From Altererythrobacter sp. TH136 (GTDB lineage Bacteria > Pseudomonadota > Alphaproteobacteria > Sphingomonadales > Sphingomonadaceae): 64,000 nucleotides of DNA. The notes below the pieces were generated by a model. The model worked only from the letters and a program-made list of their open reading frames with translations, ran no database searches and was not told the DNA's origin. Below are positions 11,377 to 18,574 of the stretch, in pieces (the stretch's first letter is position 1; every line of letters begins with the position of its first letter). Both the position numbers and the translations under genes were made by a program. The stretch covers positions 868,001 to 932,000 of the forward strand of contig NZ_CP041409.1 of assembly GCF_007065885.1 (NCBI RefSeq), given 5' to 3'.

Positions 11377-12693
11377 CTAGTTGCGGAACGATGCCGACAT
11401 GGCGGAATCGTGCGGGCCTTCGCGGACTTCGTTGAGCTCGTGGCGTCCGACCACCATGTGATGCACGGCATCCGGGCCATCCGCGATGCGCAGCGTGCGG
11501 GTGTTGGCATACATGCGGGCCAGCGGCGTGTGCTGCGAAACGCCGAGCGCACCATACATCTGGATCGCCTCGTCGATGATCTGGCACACCCGTTCAGGCA
11601 CCATGGCCTTGACCATGTGGATCCACACGCGGGCTTCGCGGTTGCCGAGCACGTCCATCGCCTTGGCGGCCTTCAGCACCATCAGGCGCATGGCCTCGAT
11701 GTCGATCCGGGCCCGGCTGACGATCTCCAGATTGCCGCCCAGCTGGATGATCGGCTTACCAAAGGCCACGCGGCTCATGCCTCGGCTGACCATCAGGTCG
11801 AGCGCTTTTTCCGCCGAACCGATGGCGCGCATGCAGTGGTGGATGCGGCCGGGCCCAAGGCGAAGCTGGCTGATCTCGAACCCGCGGCCTTCGCCCAGCA
11901 GGATGTTCGACGCGGGCACGCGTGCATTGTTGAAACGAATGTGCATGTGGCCATGCGGCGCGTCGTAATCGCCAAACACCTGCTGACCGCCGACGATCTC
12001 GACACCTTCGGTGGGCAGCGGCACCAGGATCTGCGATTGGCGCCCGGAAGCGGGCGAGTCCTCGTCGCCGGTGCGCACCATCGTGATCATGACCTTGCAG
12101 CGCGGATCGCCGGCGCCCGAGATGTAATGCTTTTCGCCGTTGATGACGTACTCGTCACCCACCCGAACCGCGGTAGTATCGATGTTCTTCGCGTCGGAGC
12201 TGGCGGTGTTCAGTTCGGTCATGCAGAAGGCGGAGCGAATCTTCCCCTCGAGCAGCGGCTCCAGCCACTGCTTCTTCTGCTCCGGCGTGCCGACCCGTTC
12301 CAGCACCTCCATGTTGCCCGTGTCAGGCGCGGCGCAGTTCATGATCTCCGATGCGAGCCGGTTCTTGCCCAGTTCCACGGCGATGTAGGCATAATCGAGA
12401 TTGGACAGGCCTTCGCCGGTGTGGGCGTCAGGCAGGAAGAAGTTCCACAGCCCTTCCGCCTTTGCCTTTTCCTTGGCGGCATCCAGCACTTCGAGCTGGC
12501 CGGGCGCGTAGTCCCAGATGTCCGCGCGGTTCTCACCCAGTTCGTGGAATTTCTCCGAAGCCGGCTGCACCACTTCCTGGATGAATTGCTTGACCTGATT
12601 GAACAGCGGCAGCGCCTTGTCGGACATCCGCAGATCGTTGAGCTCATCCTGAGGGTTCAGCGCAAAGCCGGACTGCGAACGTTCGGTGGTCAT
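11377..12693 (-). CDS. Acyl-CoA dehydrogenase
   Basis: The protein has 438 residues from ATG 12693, which has GAAGGA about ten bases upstream; an in-frame TTG at 12714 would add seven residues and lacks such a site. Domains follow the acyl-CoA dehydrogenase order, with AFCMTELNTASSDAKNIDTT and GEKHYISGAGD in the middle domain and a C-terminal helical bundle ending IADGPDAVHHMVVGRHEL. The ADGPDEVH-type ending is typical of the ACAD10/11-like group. It oxidises an acyl-CoA, with electrons passing to ETF. It lies alone, convergent with nothing and 69 bases from glpD. Confidence 0.9.
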   Translation of the reverse strand: MTTERSQSGFALNPQDELNDLRMSDKALPLFNQVKQFIQEVVQPASEKFHELGENRADIWDYAPGQLEVLDAAKEKAKAEGLWNFFLPDAHTGEGLSNLDYAYIAVELGKNRLASEIMNCAAPDTGNMEVLERVGTPEQKKQWLEPLLEGKIRSAFCMTELNTASSDAKNIDTTAVRVGDEYVINGEKHYISGAGDPRCKVMITMVRTGDEDSPASGRQSQILVPLPTEGVEIVGGQQVFGDYDAPHGHMHIRFNNARVPASNILLGEGRGFEISQLRLGPGRIHHCMRAIGSAEKALDLMVSRGMSRVAFGKPIIQLGGNLEIVSRARIDIEAMRLMVLKAAKAMDVLGNREARVWIHMVKAMVPERVCQIIDEAIQMYGALGVSQHTPLARMYANTRTLRIADGPDAVHHMVVGRHELNEVREGPHDSAMSASFRN

Positions 12694-12980
12694 GGATCTA
12701 TCCTTCAGCTTCAAACGACGGGCCGGACGGCCGGGTGACGGCCCTTGCTAGGCACTGTTGCCGCGCCTTGCACCCATAGTTTTTCGATGACCTGCTTGTG
12801 AAGTTGCTTTCTGCTTCGGCCCGGCCGCATCGGACCGATGGCGCGCCACCTACCGAGACCCTGTGGACGCCGCCGTTTCGCAGCCGCTCAAGCCTTCACT
12901 TCGATAAGTAGGTTCGGATGGCATCCTGCGCGGCCCGCCGCACAAGGGACGGCGACTACTGCGGCAAACGTATTTGAGAG
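12694..12980. other. Non-coding stretch left of the tRNA fragment
   Basis: I see no gene, hairpin terminator with a T-run, or repeat here. It holds the upstream region of the acyl-CoA dehydrogenase gene and the chromosomal flank of the integration site. Confidence 0.4.
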
Positions 12981-13031
12981 TGGTAGCGGAGGAGGGACTT
13001 GAACCCCCGACACGCGGATTATGATTCCGCT
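12981..13031 (-). other. 3' half of a tRNA (anticodon CAT): displaced attachment-site copy
   Basis: On the minus strand this reads an anticodon arm (GCGGA stem, loop ATCATAA with anticodon CAT, TCCGC), a five-base variable loop, a T-arm (GGGGG, TTCAAGT, CCCTC), the acceptor 3' strand CTCCGCT, A and an encoded CCA. The matching acceptor 5' strand AGCGGAG and a D-arm are absent to the right, so this is only the 3' part of a tRNA-Met or tRNA-Ile(CAU). The integrase gene starts 44 bases away. This is the expected product when an element integrates into a tRNA 3' end, with the intact tRNA at the other end. Confidence 0.75.
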
Positions 13032-13074
13032 GTTTACTACCGCAATTCTGCGGTTTTCTAGCCTCGTGCTGCAT

Positions 13075-14193
13075 TCATGTTGCACTCGCACTGCCGAAGA
13101 TGCCCCGACTTGCAGCGTGCGCTAGCGCCGTGTCGCGCTTGTCGTCCGCCATCAGGTGCCCGTAAGTATCTAGCGTCATCTGCGCGCTGGCATGCCCCAA
13201 CCAACTCTGGAGGCGCTTCAAATCCACGCCGGCAGATATCCAATTAGAGGCAGCCGCATGTCTTAGTGCGTGCATGCCAAATCTGGTCCCCTGAGCGTCG
13301 CTGAGTCTCGCACGGGCGCAGAGTGGCGCCCACCACCGCCGCAACAGGTTCTCGCGTCTAAGCGGCCCGCCTGTGGCGCTTGGCAGCAGCAACCCCTTGC
13401 CCCCGGTCCGCAGCTTATGCGCCTTCAACTCTTTCACGACTTCAGGAGGCAGGGGGATCGTGCGCCGCCCTGCCCTGCTCTTCGGCGGCCCGATGACGCC
13501 CCATGCATCAGCGCGCTGGGTTATCGTGACCGTAGCGGCCTTTAGATCAATCGCTGACCAGTCGAGTCCGCGAAGCTCGCTTGAGCGCATGCCGCTGGAG
13601 ATCAGCAGCCCCACTATCGGCCGCTCCTCGTCGCGGGCTGCCTGCAGCAGCGCGCGCAATTCGGTTGCTGCCGGTACGACCACCGGCTCGCGATCGCGGC
13701 TGGCGCGAACCACCTTCACGCCTTGCGCGACATTCTGTGCGACTAAACCGCGGCGCTGAGCTTCAGAGATGATCATCGACAGGGACCGTACAGCCTTGCC
13801 GGCCATCGCCTTAGAACGAGTGTCGAGCAACTGGTCGCGGAAGGACTCCACCTGCGGTCGGGTCAATCGCGACAAGCGCAAGCCGCCGATCAACGGCACA
13901 ATGTGGAGGCGTGCCAGTTCGCGATAAGACTTCACTGTCGAGCGCTCCCGCCCTTCCCGTTCGGACTTCGCAATCCAGAGATCAGCGGCTGCCGCTACGT
14001 CGATCGAGTCCCGATCATGCGTGTGAGTACCATCACGCACTTGCGTGGCAGCTGTCAGTGCAAAGGTCTCAGCATCCTTTTTGCGCGTGAACTGGCGCGA
14101 CCGACGCTTGCCGGCGATGTCGCGATAATCGACGAGCCACGCTTGTTTGGCGGTGCCGTCCGGGGCGACCCAGGCGCGCTTTCTAATCGCCAT
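13075..14193 (-). CDS. Tyrosine-type site-specific integrase
   Basis: The protein has 372 residues from ATG 14193 (MAIRKRAWV); a TTG nine bases upstream is unlikely. It has an N-terminal arm-binding region, a SAM-like core-binding domain (SYRELARLHIVPLIGGLRLSR) and a catalytic domain with the arginine in LISSGMRSSELRGLDW, the HALRHAAASNW box (HxxR) and LGHASAQMTLDTYGH with the nucleophilic tyrosine. Its 3' end is 44 bases from the tRNA fragment, the usual place for an integrase that uses a tRNA. It overlaps the next gene upstream by 11 bases, so the two are co-transcribed. Confidence 0.93.
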   Translation of the reverse strand: MAIRKRAWVAPDGTAKQAWLVDYRDIAGKRRSRQFTRKKDAETFALTAATQVRDGTHTHDRDSIDVAAAADLWIAKSEREGRERSTVKSYRELARLHIVPLIGGLRLSRLTRPQVESFRDQLLDTRSKAMAGKAVRSLSMIISEAQRRGLVAQNVAQGVKVVRASRDREPVVVPAATELRALLQAARDEERPIVGLLISSGMRSSELRGLDWSAIDLKAATVTITQRADAWGVIGPPKSRAGRRTIPLPPEVVKELKAHKLRTGGKGLLLPSATGGPLRRENLLRRWWAPLCARARLSDAQGTRFGMHALRHAAASNWISAGVDLKRLQSWLGHASAQMTLDTYGHLMADDKRDTALAHAASRGIFGSASAT

Positions 14194-14854
14194 CAGAGGC
14201 AACTTCGAGGTTGAGCGTCACCATCTTATCAAGACGGGTCTTCTTGAACTCTCTGATCGGCGCGCTGTTGTCGACAACCAACTTAGTCAGGAATTCGGTG
14301 AGCGTGGAACTTGATGGCTCTAAGACCTCGCTCCAATGAACCAATAAAGCGTACATCATCTCCCGGAGGCCGATGACGACCCACCTCCAGTGTTCTCCAG
14401 TGACGGGCTCAAAATCGACCTTAGAGCGCGATAGCTGACCGAGCATCTTTCGCCGTGTGACGATCGATAAGGCGCCGTAAGGCAACCGATTCTCGCGATC
14501 GAGGGCAGCAAACGTGAGGGCACTCGGACTTATAAGTAGCATCGGCTCCGATGCGTTCTTTATCGGTCCGATTGCCATCAAGCAGGCGACGAACAGATCG
14601 TCGCGGTTTTCTTCGATGAGATCTGCGACAGCGCGCGGCGACAAACCAACTTGGATCAGCTCCAGAGCTACTGCCAACTCCAAGATCATCGGAGTTGAAT
14701 AGGCGACCCGTTTGCCTTTGCCAGGGTTGGCCCCCGCCGGCACCCCTTCCCCCTGAAGCTTACGTAGCCGGGCCTTGAACGCACCTAAGCCCTCGGGCGC
14801 GACCCAGTGCATATCGGCGAAGACGCCAATTACGGCCGCATAGCTTAGCTCCAT
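14183..14854 (-). CDS. Regulator-like protein of the integrative element (function unknown)
   Basis: The protein has 223 residues from ATG 14854, which follows GGTGGGGATC; a GTG at 14902 would lengthen it by 16 residues. The first hundred residues hold segments (MELSYAAVIGVFADMHWV and YSTPMILELAVALELIQVG) that recall MerR-type or phage-repressor helix-turn-helix proteins, but I cannot assign a family with confidence. Its place, co-directional with the integrase and divergent from the Xis-like gene, is where satellites and temperate phages keep their repressor. That role is inference. Confidence 0.5.
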   Translation of the reverse strand: MELSYAAVIGVFADMHWVAPEGLGAFKARLRKLQGEGVPAGANPGKGKRVAYSTPMILELAVALELIQVGLSPRAVADLIEENRDDLFVACLMAIGPIKNASEPMLLISPSALTFAALDRENRLPYGALSIVTRRKMLGQLSRSKVDFEPVTGEHWRWVVIGLREMMYALLVHWSEVLEPSSSTLTEFLTKLVVDNSAPIREFKKTRLDKMVTLNLEVASDGD

Positions 14855-14958
14855 CTGATCCCCACCATGCAAAAACCGGATTCGGTTTAAGCCGCTTGAC
14901 ACGGATGCTACGGACAGACAAGTAACACCTGTTCCGGTTTAGATATTAAAGGGAGCGT
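14855..14958. promoter_or_regulatory. Divergent promoter region of the element
   Basis: This short interval separates the regulator-like gene from the Xis-like gene. It carries two related motifs, GATTCGGTTTAAG near 14878 and GTTCCGGTTTAGA near 14930, in direct orientation about 50 bases apart. They could be repressor or Xis binding sites. The plus-strand gene has a clear AAAGGGAG ribosome site at 14948-14955. Confidence 0.4.
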
Positions 14959-15141
14959 ATGCAAATGTTGAATGCAGACCTGTTGAGCGGCGCGAAAGCG
15001 GCAGGCGATTATATCGGGGAAAGCCCCCGCGCCGTTTATCACATGACAGAGCGCGGCTTGCTGCCCTGCATCCGCAAGGGCCGTAAGCTCTACTTCCGCA
15101 AGTCCGAGCTTGAAGCTGCATTCCGTTCGGAGGCGGCTTGA
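14959..15141 (+). CDS. AlpA/excisionase-type helix-turn-helix protein
   Basis: The protein has 60 residues from ATG 14959, preceded by AAAGGGAG. It is a winged-helix Xis/AlpA-like protein: AGDYIGESPRAVYHMTERG forms the helix-turn-helix and LPCIRKGRKLYFRKSELEA the wing. Proteins of this kind direct integrase towards excision or activate satellite genes. It is the first gene of the plus-strand block and diverges from the regulator and integrase. Confidence 0.8.
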   Translation: MQMLNADLLSGAKAAGDYIGESPRAVYHMTERGLLPCIRKGRKLYFRKSELEAAFRSEAA

Positions 15142-15142
15142 G

Positions 15143-15313
15143 ATGAATACGAAAAACCCCCTGAGCGTGGCTCAAGGGGCTTCGGTGTCGATTGGTCCCG
15201 ACGCGAAGCCTTCTAACAGCTGCCGCCCTCGCCTTCAAGCATCACCGGCCGCCCGGTTACGCCTCGCGGCGCTGCTCTGGAAGCCTTCTGCCATGGAGGC
15301 TGATCATGGGTAA
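15143..15313 (+). CDS. Possible small protein of 56 residues
   Basis: The ATG at 15143 follows the Xis-like stop by one base and the frame ends at 15313, overlapping the next gene by eight bases. The peptide (starting MNTKNPLSVAQGASVS) has no recognised domain. A hairpin lies within its first codons. Tight packing in a compact element supports translation, but the coding evidence is weak. Confidence 0.35.
   Translation: MNTKNPLSVAQGASVSIGPDAKPSNSCRPRLQASPAARLRLAALLWKPSAMEADHG
15152..15177 (-). terminator. Hairpin with a T-run on the minus strand
   Basis: On the plus strand CCCCTGAGC, a GTG loop and GCTCAAGGGG form a nine-pair stem with one bulged A. An A5 run precedes it, so on the minus strand the hairpin is followed by T5, the form of an intrinsic terminator. 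It faces leftwards, towards the Xis-like gene and regulator, and would block antisense transcription entering from the right. Confidence 0.4.
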
Positions 15314-15815
15314 CGCTACGCTGCACCACAACAGCGGCATCCTGATCCCGCGTTCTGAGTACGAGGAACTGACCGAGGCGCTGGCGACGGTGTTTCGCAT
15401 CGGTGCCAAGTTCACCCCTCGCCTAGTCGATCGGCTGGACCTGCAGGACGGCGATCCTGATCTGGAGGACAGCGGGGACGATGAACCTGCCGGCGATGAA
15501 AAGGACGGCGCCTGGATCGAATGGCACCAGATGCGCGGCTCGCCGAAGCGCAGATCAAATATTCTGCCGACCTATAACGAGGACGACGAGGAGGACGATC
15601 CTTCCGAGGAAGACGACCATAGCGGTCAGTGCACCCAGGATGAGATCAGCAGCGGTGTACCTAGTTTCGGCTGGGGCGGCCCAATGGCGGCAGGTTGCCC
15701 GATCGCTGACCCTGGCATCGCAGACAGCGGCGCCGTGCAAGACGCGTATGGGCTGGATGCGCCGAACTATGGCGTCGATCAGTCTCAGCCTCTCAGCCCT
15801 GGCCACGAGGTCTAG
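15306..15815 (+). CDS. Acidic hypothetical protein of the integrative element
   Basis: The protein has 169 residues from ATG 15306 with GGAGG upstream. The N-terminal 45 residues look folded (LIPRSEYEELTEALATVFRI). The rest is acidic and low-complexity, with clusters such as EDDEEDDPSEEDD, and is probably disordered. I do not recognise a family. Strong acidity and position in an element raise the possibility of a DNA-mimic or anti-host protein, but nothing in the sequence proves it. Confidence 0.6.
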   Translation: MGNATLHHNSGILIPRSEYEELTEALATVFRIGAKFTPRLVDRLDLQDGDPDLEDSGDDEPAGDEKDGAWIEWHQMRGSPKRRSNILPTYNEDDEEDDPSEEDDHSGQCTQDEISSGVPSFGWGGPMAAGCPIADPGIADSGAVQDAYGLDAPNYGVDQSQPLSPGHEV

Positions 15816-15820
15816 GTCCT

Positions 15821-16663
15821 ATGGGGCAAGGTCACCAGAAGGCCGACCACGGCGGCAACTTTTACATGACGCCCCGGCGCGTGGTGTCGAGCGTGGCGTG
15901 GAGGCACACAAGCTTCCGCGCCCGCTCGATCCTTGATGCGTTCCAGCTCGCCTTCAACGGTCGCAACAATGGCGAGATCGCCTTTGCCATCCACGACATC
16001 GGTAAGGCGATCGGCAACTCTAATCACGGCCCAAACGCGAAGGCCGTCGCTGAGCTGATCGAGAAAGGATTTCTCGAATGCACAAGCGATGCAAACCGGG
16101 CGCAGTCCAAGGCGCGGACCTACCGGATCACCTTCATCTCAACCGGCGAGCCGCGCAAGAACGTGCCGGCGACACACGATTACGAGACTTGGCGACCCGC
16201 TACTCGGCGGACATTCGGCGGTGTGAGAACAACAAGCAAGAACCCGCTTCCCGGTGTTGAAACAACAAGCACGGTGAAAGTCTCCGGTGTTGAAACAACA
16301 AGCACATCGACGGAAAGCCGCCGGTTTGGGGGCGTTTCCTTAGATGTGGGAACAACACCCCCTCTATATAACCATCCTACGCCTGCCGAGCAGGGCGATA
16401 AAACGTCCCTCCAACCTCTGAAAATATCCTTTCAAACGCGGGCGGCCGATTTGCGGGCTGACCTGGAGACACTGCGCGCCTGGGTTGTCGAAGCTGTCGA
16501 ACGGAGAGGATACGGCGGCGCAAGGATGCTGGCGCAAGACGCTGGCATCTCTGAGGTCGCGCTGTCGAGGTTCCGCAGCGGGAAGAACCTGCCCGATCAA
16601 TATCGTATCGCGCTGCAGGAGGCCTGCGCGAGGGCGATCCCCTTCAACAAGTTGGCTACTTAG
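15821..16663 (+). CDS. Replication-type DNA-binding protein of the integrative element
   Basis: The protein has 280 residues from ATG 15821. The N-terminal ~100 residues resemble the winged-helix domain of phage/plasmid replication proteins (SSVAWRHTSFRARSILDAFQ, AIHDIGKAIGNSNHGPNAKA, KARTYRITF). The central region contains 11-residue repeats beginning GVRTTSK or GVETTST, encoded by near-identical DNA repeats. The C-terminus has a second helix-turn-helix-like segment (ARMLAQDAGISEVALSRFR). An initiator gene that contains its own origin is a common phage and satellite arrangement, so replication initiation is the favoured role. The gene ends in a TAGTG junction with the next. Confidence 0.55.
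   Translation: MGQGHQKADHGGNFYMTPRRVVSSVAWRHTSFRARSILDAFQLAFNGRNNGEIAFAIHDIGKAIGNSNHGPNAKAVAELIEKGFLECTSDANRAQSKARTYRITFISTGEPRKNVPATHDYETWRPATRRTFGGVRTTSKNPLPGVETTSTVKVSGVETTSTSTESRRFGGVSLDVGTTPPLYNHPTPAEQGDKTSLQPLKISFQTRAADLRADLETLRAWVVEAVERRGYGGARMLAQDAGISEVALSRFRSGKNLPDQYRIALQEACARAIPFNKLAT
16220..16357 (+). repeat. Iteron-like direct repeats at 33-bp spacing (candidate origin)
   Basis: The motif GGTGTTGAAACAACAAGCA occurs at 16253 and 16286, and a close variant (GGTGTGAGAACAACAAGCA) at 16220, so three copies lie at exactly 33-bp intervals. A degenerate fourth copy (GATGTGGGAACAACA) starts at 16343. An AT-rich stretch, CTCTATATAACC, follows at about 16362. The repeats lie inside the replication-type gene and are in frame (33 bp is 11 codons), so either DNA-level or protein-level selection could keep them. 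Confidence 0.6.
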
Positions 16664-17511
16664 TGGCTCGCCCCAAATCAGACGTCGACCCCAAGAAGCT
16701 GCATAACGCGGCCATGCCTAGCCGCCGCCGGCGGAAGCGCAGAGAAAGACCGGATCCCCCGGCGCAGCTGAAATCGGCCGAAGCTAAGGCGTTAGCGCGT
16801 CTGAGACGCATGCCCATCTCGCCGGGGATGCTCATCGAAGTGCGAGATGACGGGGACGACGGCTGGGAGTTCGTCTCACCTTGGAATGACGAGGAACTCC
16901 ACGAGATCCACCTGCACAACACCTTCGGCACTAGGTCGCACGCTGCGACCACGGCGTTTCTAGGCGAGGTCGGCAAGCTGTGCCGGCGAGACTTTGATCA
17001 CGATATCCAGCAGTGGAAGATCAACGAGACCGACCTGAACGCGGCTCTGGATTGGATAGCATCGATCGAGCCCCGCAACCCGATCGAGGCCGCAACAGCT
17101 CTGCAGATGCTCGCGCTACACCGAATGCAGATGAGCCTCTCACGCGGCGCCCTCAATAGCGGTGGCATGGTCATGACGCGCGAAGCGGCACTCGCCGGCA
17201 AGCTGTCCCAGCGGTTCGCCATGCTTCAGGCGAGCCTGCGTGACGGCCGCGGCACACGGAAGCCGATCAGCCGCCAATCGATCAAGGTTTCCAAGGAGAC
17301 CCACCATCACCAGCATATCCATGTCCACCGGAGGGATCAGCAAAATGACGGACAACCTCATGGACCGACAGACGCGCTTATTGACCAATGCGCCGCTCTG
17401 CCGAGCCCGAACCAAGCGGGGGACGGCCTGCCGTTGCCCAGCGATGAGAGGGAAGCGCGTGTGCCGCATTCACGGGGGCAAGAGCCCAGGCGCGCCAAGG
17501 GGAAAGGATAA
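16663..17511 (+). CDS. Hypothetical protein of the integrative element, possibly small-terminase-related
   Basis: The protein has 282 residues. It starts at a GTG whose first base is the last base of the preceding TAG; an ATG exists 17 codons later. The N-terminus is very basic (SRRRRKRRERP). The middle is helical, with WKINETDLNAALDWIASIEP and ALQMLALHRMQMSLS. The last ~55 residues overlap another gene in a different frame and look non-conserved. Its place before an HGG-type protein hints at a packaging-associated role, but I cannot assign it. Confidence 0.55.
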   Translation: MARPKSDVDPKKLHNAAMPSRRRRKRRERPDPPAQLKSAEAKALARLRRMPISPGMLIEVRDDGDDGWEFVSPWNDEELHEIHLHNTFGTRSHAATTAFLGEVGKLCRRDFDHDIQQWKINETDLNAALDWIASIEPRNPIEAATALQMLALHRMQMSLSRGALNSGGMVMTREAALAGKLSQRFAMLQASLRDGRGTRKPISRQSIKVSKETHHHQHIHVHRRDQQNDGQPHGPTDALIDQCAALPSPNQAGDGLPLPSDEREARVPHSRGQEPRRAKGKG

Positions 17512-17596
17512 CGGTAAATGGAAACACGGTGGCGAGACCAAAGAGTCCATTGCAATGCGACGAGCGGCCTCAGCGCTCTTAAAGCAGCTTGGCTGA
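17345..17596 (+). CDS. Small HGG-motif phage-type protein
   Basis: The protein has 83 residues from ATG 17345, with GGAGGG about twelve bases upstream. It contains CRARTKRGTACRCPAMRGK, with cysteines that may bind a metal, and RIHGGKSPGAPRGKDNGKWKHG, the HGG...GAP.G..NG..KHG pattern typical of small proteins beside phage terminase genes. It overlaps the preceding gene by 167 bases in another frame. The motif is clear enough that this frame is coding, and the end of the upstream gene may be the less constrained one. Confidence 0.75.
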   Translation: MTDNLMDRQTRLLTNAPLCRARTKRGTACRCPAMRGKRVCRIHGGKSPGAPRGKDNGKWKHGGETKESIAMRRAASALLKQLG

Positions 17597-17817
17597 AGGC
17601 CACGCAGTTGACGTCCGCTTATAAGGTTTGCTGTGAACGCCCAGAATGTCTTGTATTCGGGTGGAAAGCAGTCACACTAAGACTGGTGTGGTCAGGTAGC
17701 GTCTAGGGTGCACCTACGCACCTCAACCCGGTAATCTGTGACTTCGGACCTGTTCCCAAAAGACACGCGCTTCAGGACCTGCTCGCGGTGCGTCGTGCCG
17801 ATTGGCATCGGTGCGAC

Positions 17818-18321
17818 ATGATCACTAATGTTCTTCGAGCCGCATTGTTGGGCCTCATGCTCTTCGGAATGAACATTGCCGGCGGTGTGAGCGCTCTAGC
17901 CGCCTCCAATTCCGTGACGGCGACAATGGAGGTGAGCCTGCATGTTACTGCTAACTGCACGGTAAGAGCCGATCCGCTCAGCTTTGGCTCGCTCAACGAG
18001 GCCGACGCACCCGACGCCGATGCAAGCTCTTCTATTGAAGTAGCTTGCACAGAGAGCACGCCGTTCATGGTCATGCTCGATGACGGACAAAATGCAGGCG
18101 GTGGAGCGAGGCGGGCCCTAGACCCTGTTCGTGGGAGATACGTCTCTTACGACATCTACAGCGATAGGGCTCACACAGAGCGCTGGGGCGGGGTGGGGAG
18201 TGCAGTTTTGGTTGCTGGCACTAGCCCGGTAACTCGGTTGTTAGCCTACGGTGCGGTGCATAGTTCAGAGATCGCCGCCGGGGATTACCGAGACCTAGTT
18301 ACATTGACGGTTGCCTATTAG
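17818..18321 (+). CDS. Spore coat protein U domain protein (Csu-type pilin-like), secreted
   Basis: The protein has 167 residues from ATG 17818. The first ~35 residues are a signal peptide (VLRAALLGLMLFGMNIAGGV, cleavage likely after SALAA). The mature part is an SCPU domain: VTATMEVSLHVTANCTVRADPLSFG, two cysteines (in ANCTV and VACTES), and a C-terminal strand AGDYRDLVTLTVAY resembling a donor strand. SCPU proteins are usually subunits of chaperone-usher fimbriae. No usher or chaperone gene is nearby, so this is an orphan. It may be cargo of the preceding element. Confidence 0.8.
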   Translation: MITNVLRAALLGLMLFGMNIAGGVSALAASNSVTATMEVSLHVTANCTVRADPLSFGSLNEADAPDADASSSIEVACTESTPFMVMLDDGQNAGGGARRALDPVRGRYVSYDIYSDRAHTERWGGVGSAVLVAGTSPVTRLLAYGAVHSSEIAAGDYRDLVTLTVAY

Positions 18322-18574
18322 GGAAGCCAATCGGCGTTTGCTGCACTTTCTGAATGGGTCGTTTGCGGCTGGCCCGCTCTTAGGCTGCGTCAAGACACGC
18401 GTGAGCGGCTCAAGATGGGTGGAAAGCAAACATACAGCATCAGGTGTGGCGGATGAGGCCTCGATACGCCCGTCCGTCTCGCTAGGTATTTAGCATTTCG
18501 GAACTTCTTGCGCATACTGGAAGTGGTGCAAGCCTTACCTCGGAGCAGGGTACAACAGGAGGGAATCAAGACAC

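Larger units (their letters stand above)
12981..17596. mobile_element. Compact integrative element, satellite-like
   Basis: The unit is bounded on the left by a tRNA 3' fragment. It contains a tyrosine integrase and a regulator-like gene on the minus strand, then, divergently, an AlpA/Xis-like gene, small unknown genes, a replication-type gene with iteron-like repeats, and an HGG-motif protein on the plus strand. No capsid, tail, portal or large terminase gene is present. That is the order seen in phage-inducible chromosomal islands, but no database comparison was possible. The right boundary is not defined: no second copy of the tRNA segment was found, and 17596 is simply the end of the last element-like gene. 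Confidence 0.6.

Noticed and set aside
9770-11380. A 536-codon plus-strand open frame opposite glpD
   Set aside because: High-GC antisense shadow; glpD on the other strand has complete family motifs, and the antisense product is Arg/Gln-rich without any domain. The same applies to long antisense frames opposite acs, TonB receptor and the acyl-CoA dehydrogenases.
16220-16357. Spaced repeats as a CRISPR array
   Set aside because: Spacers are only 14 bp, the repeats are inside an open reading frame, and there are no cas genes.
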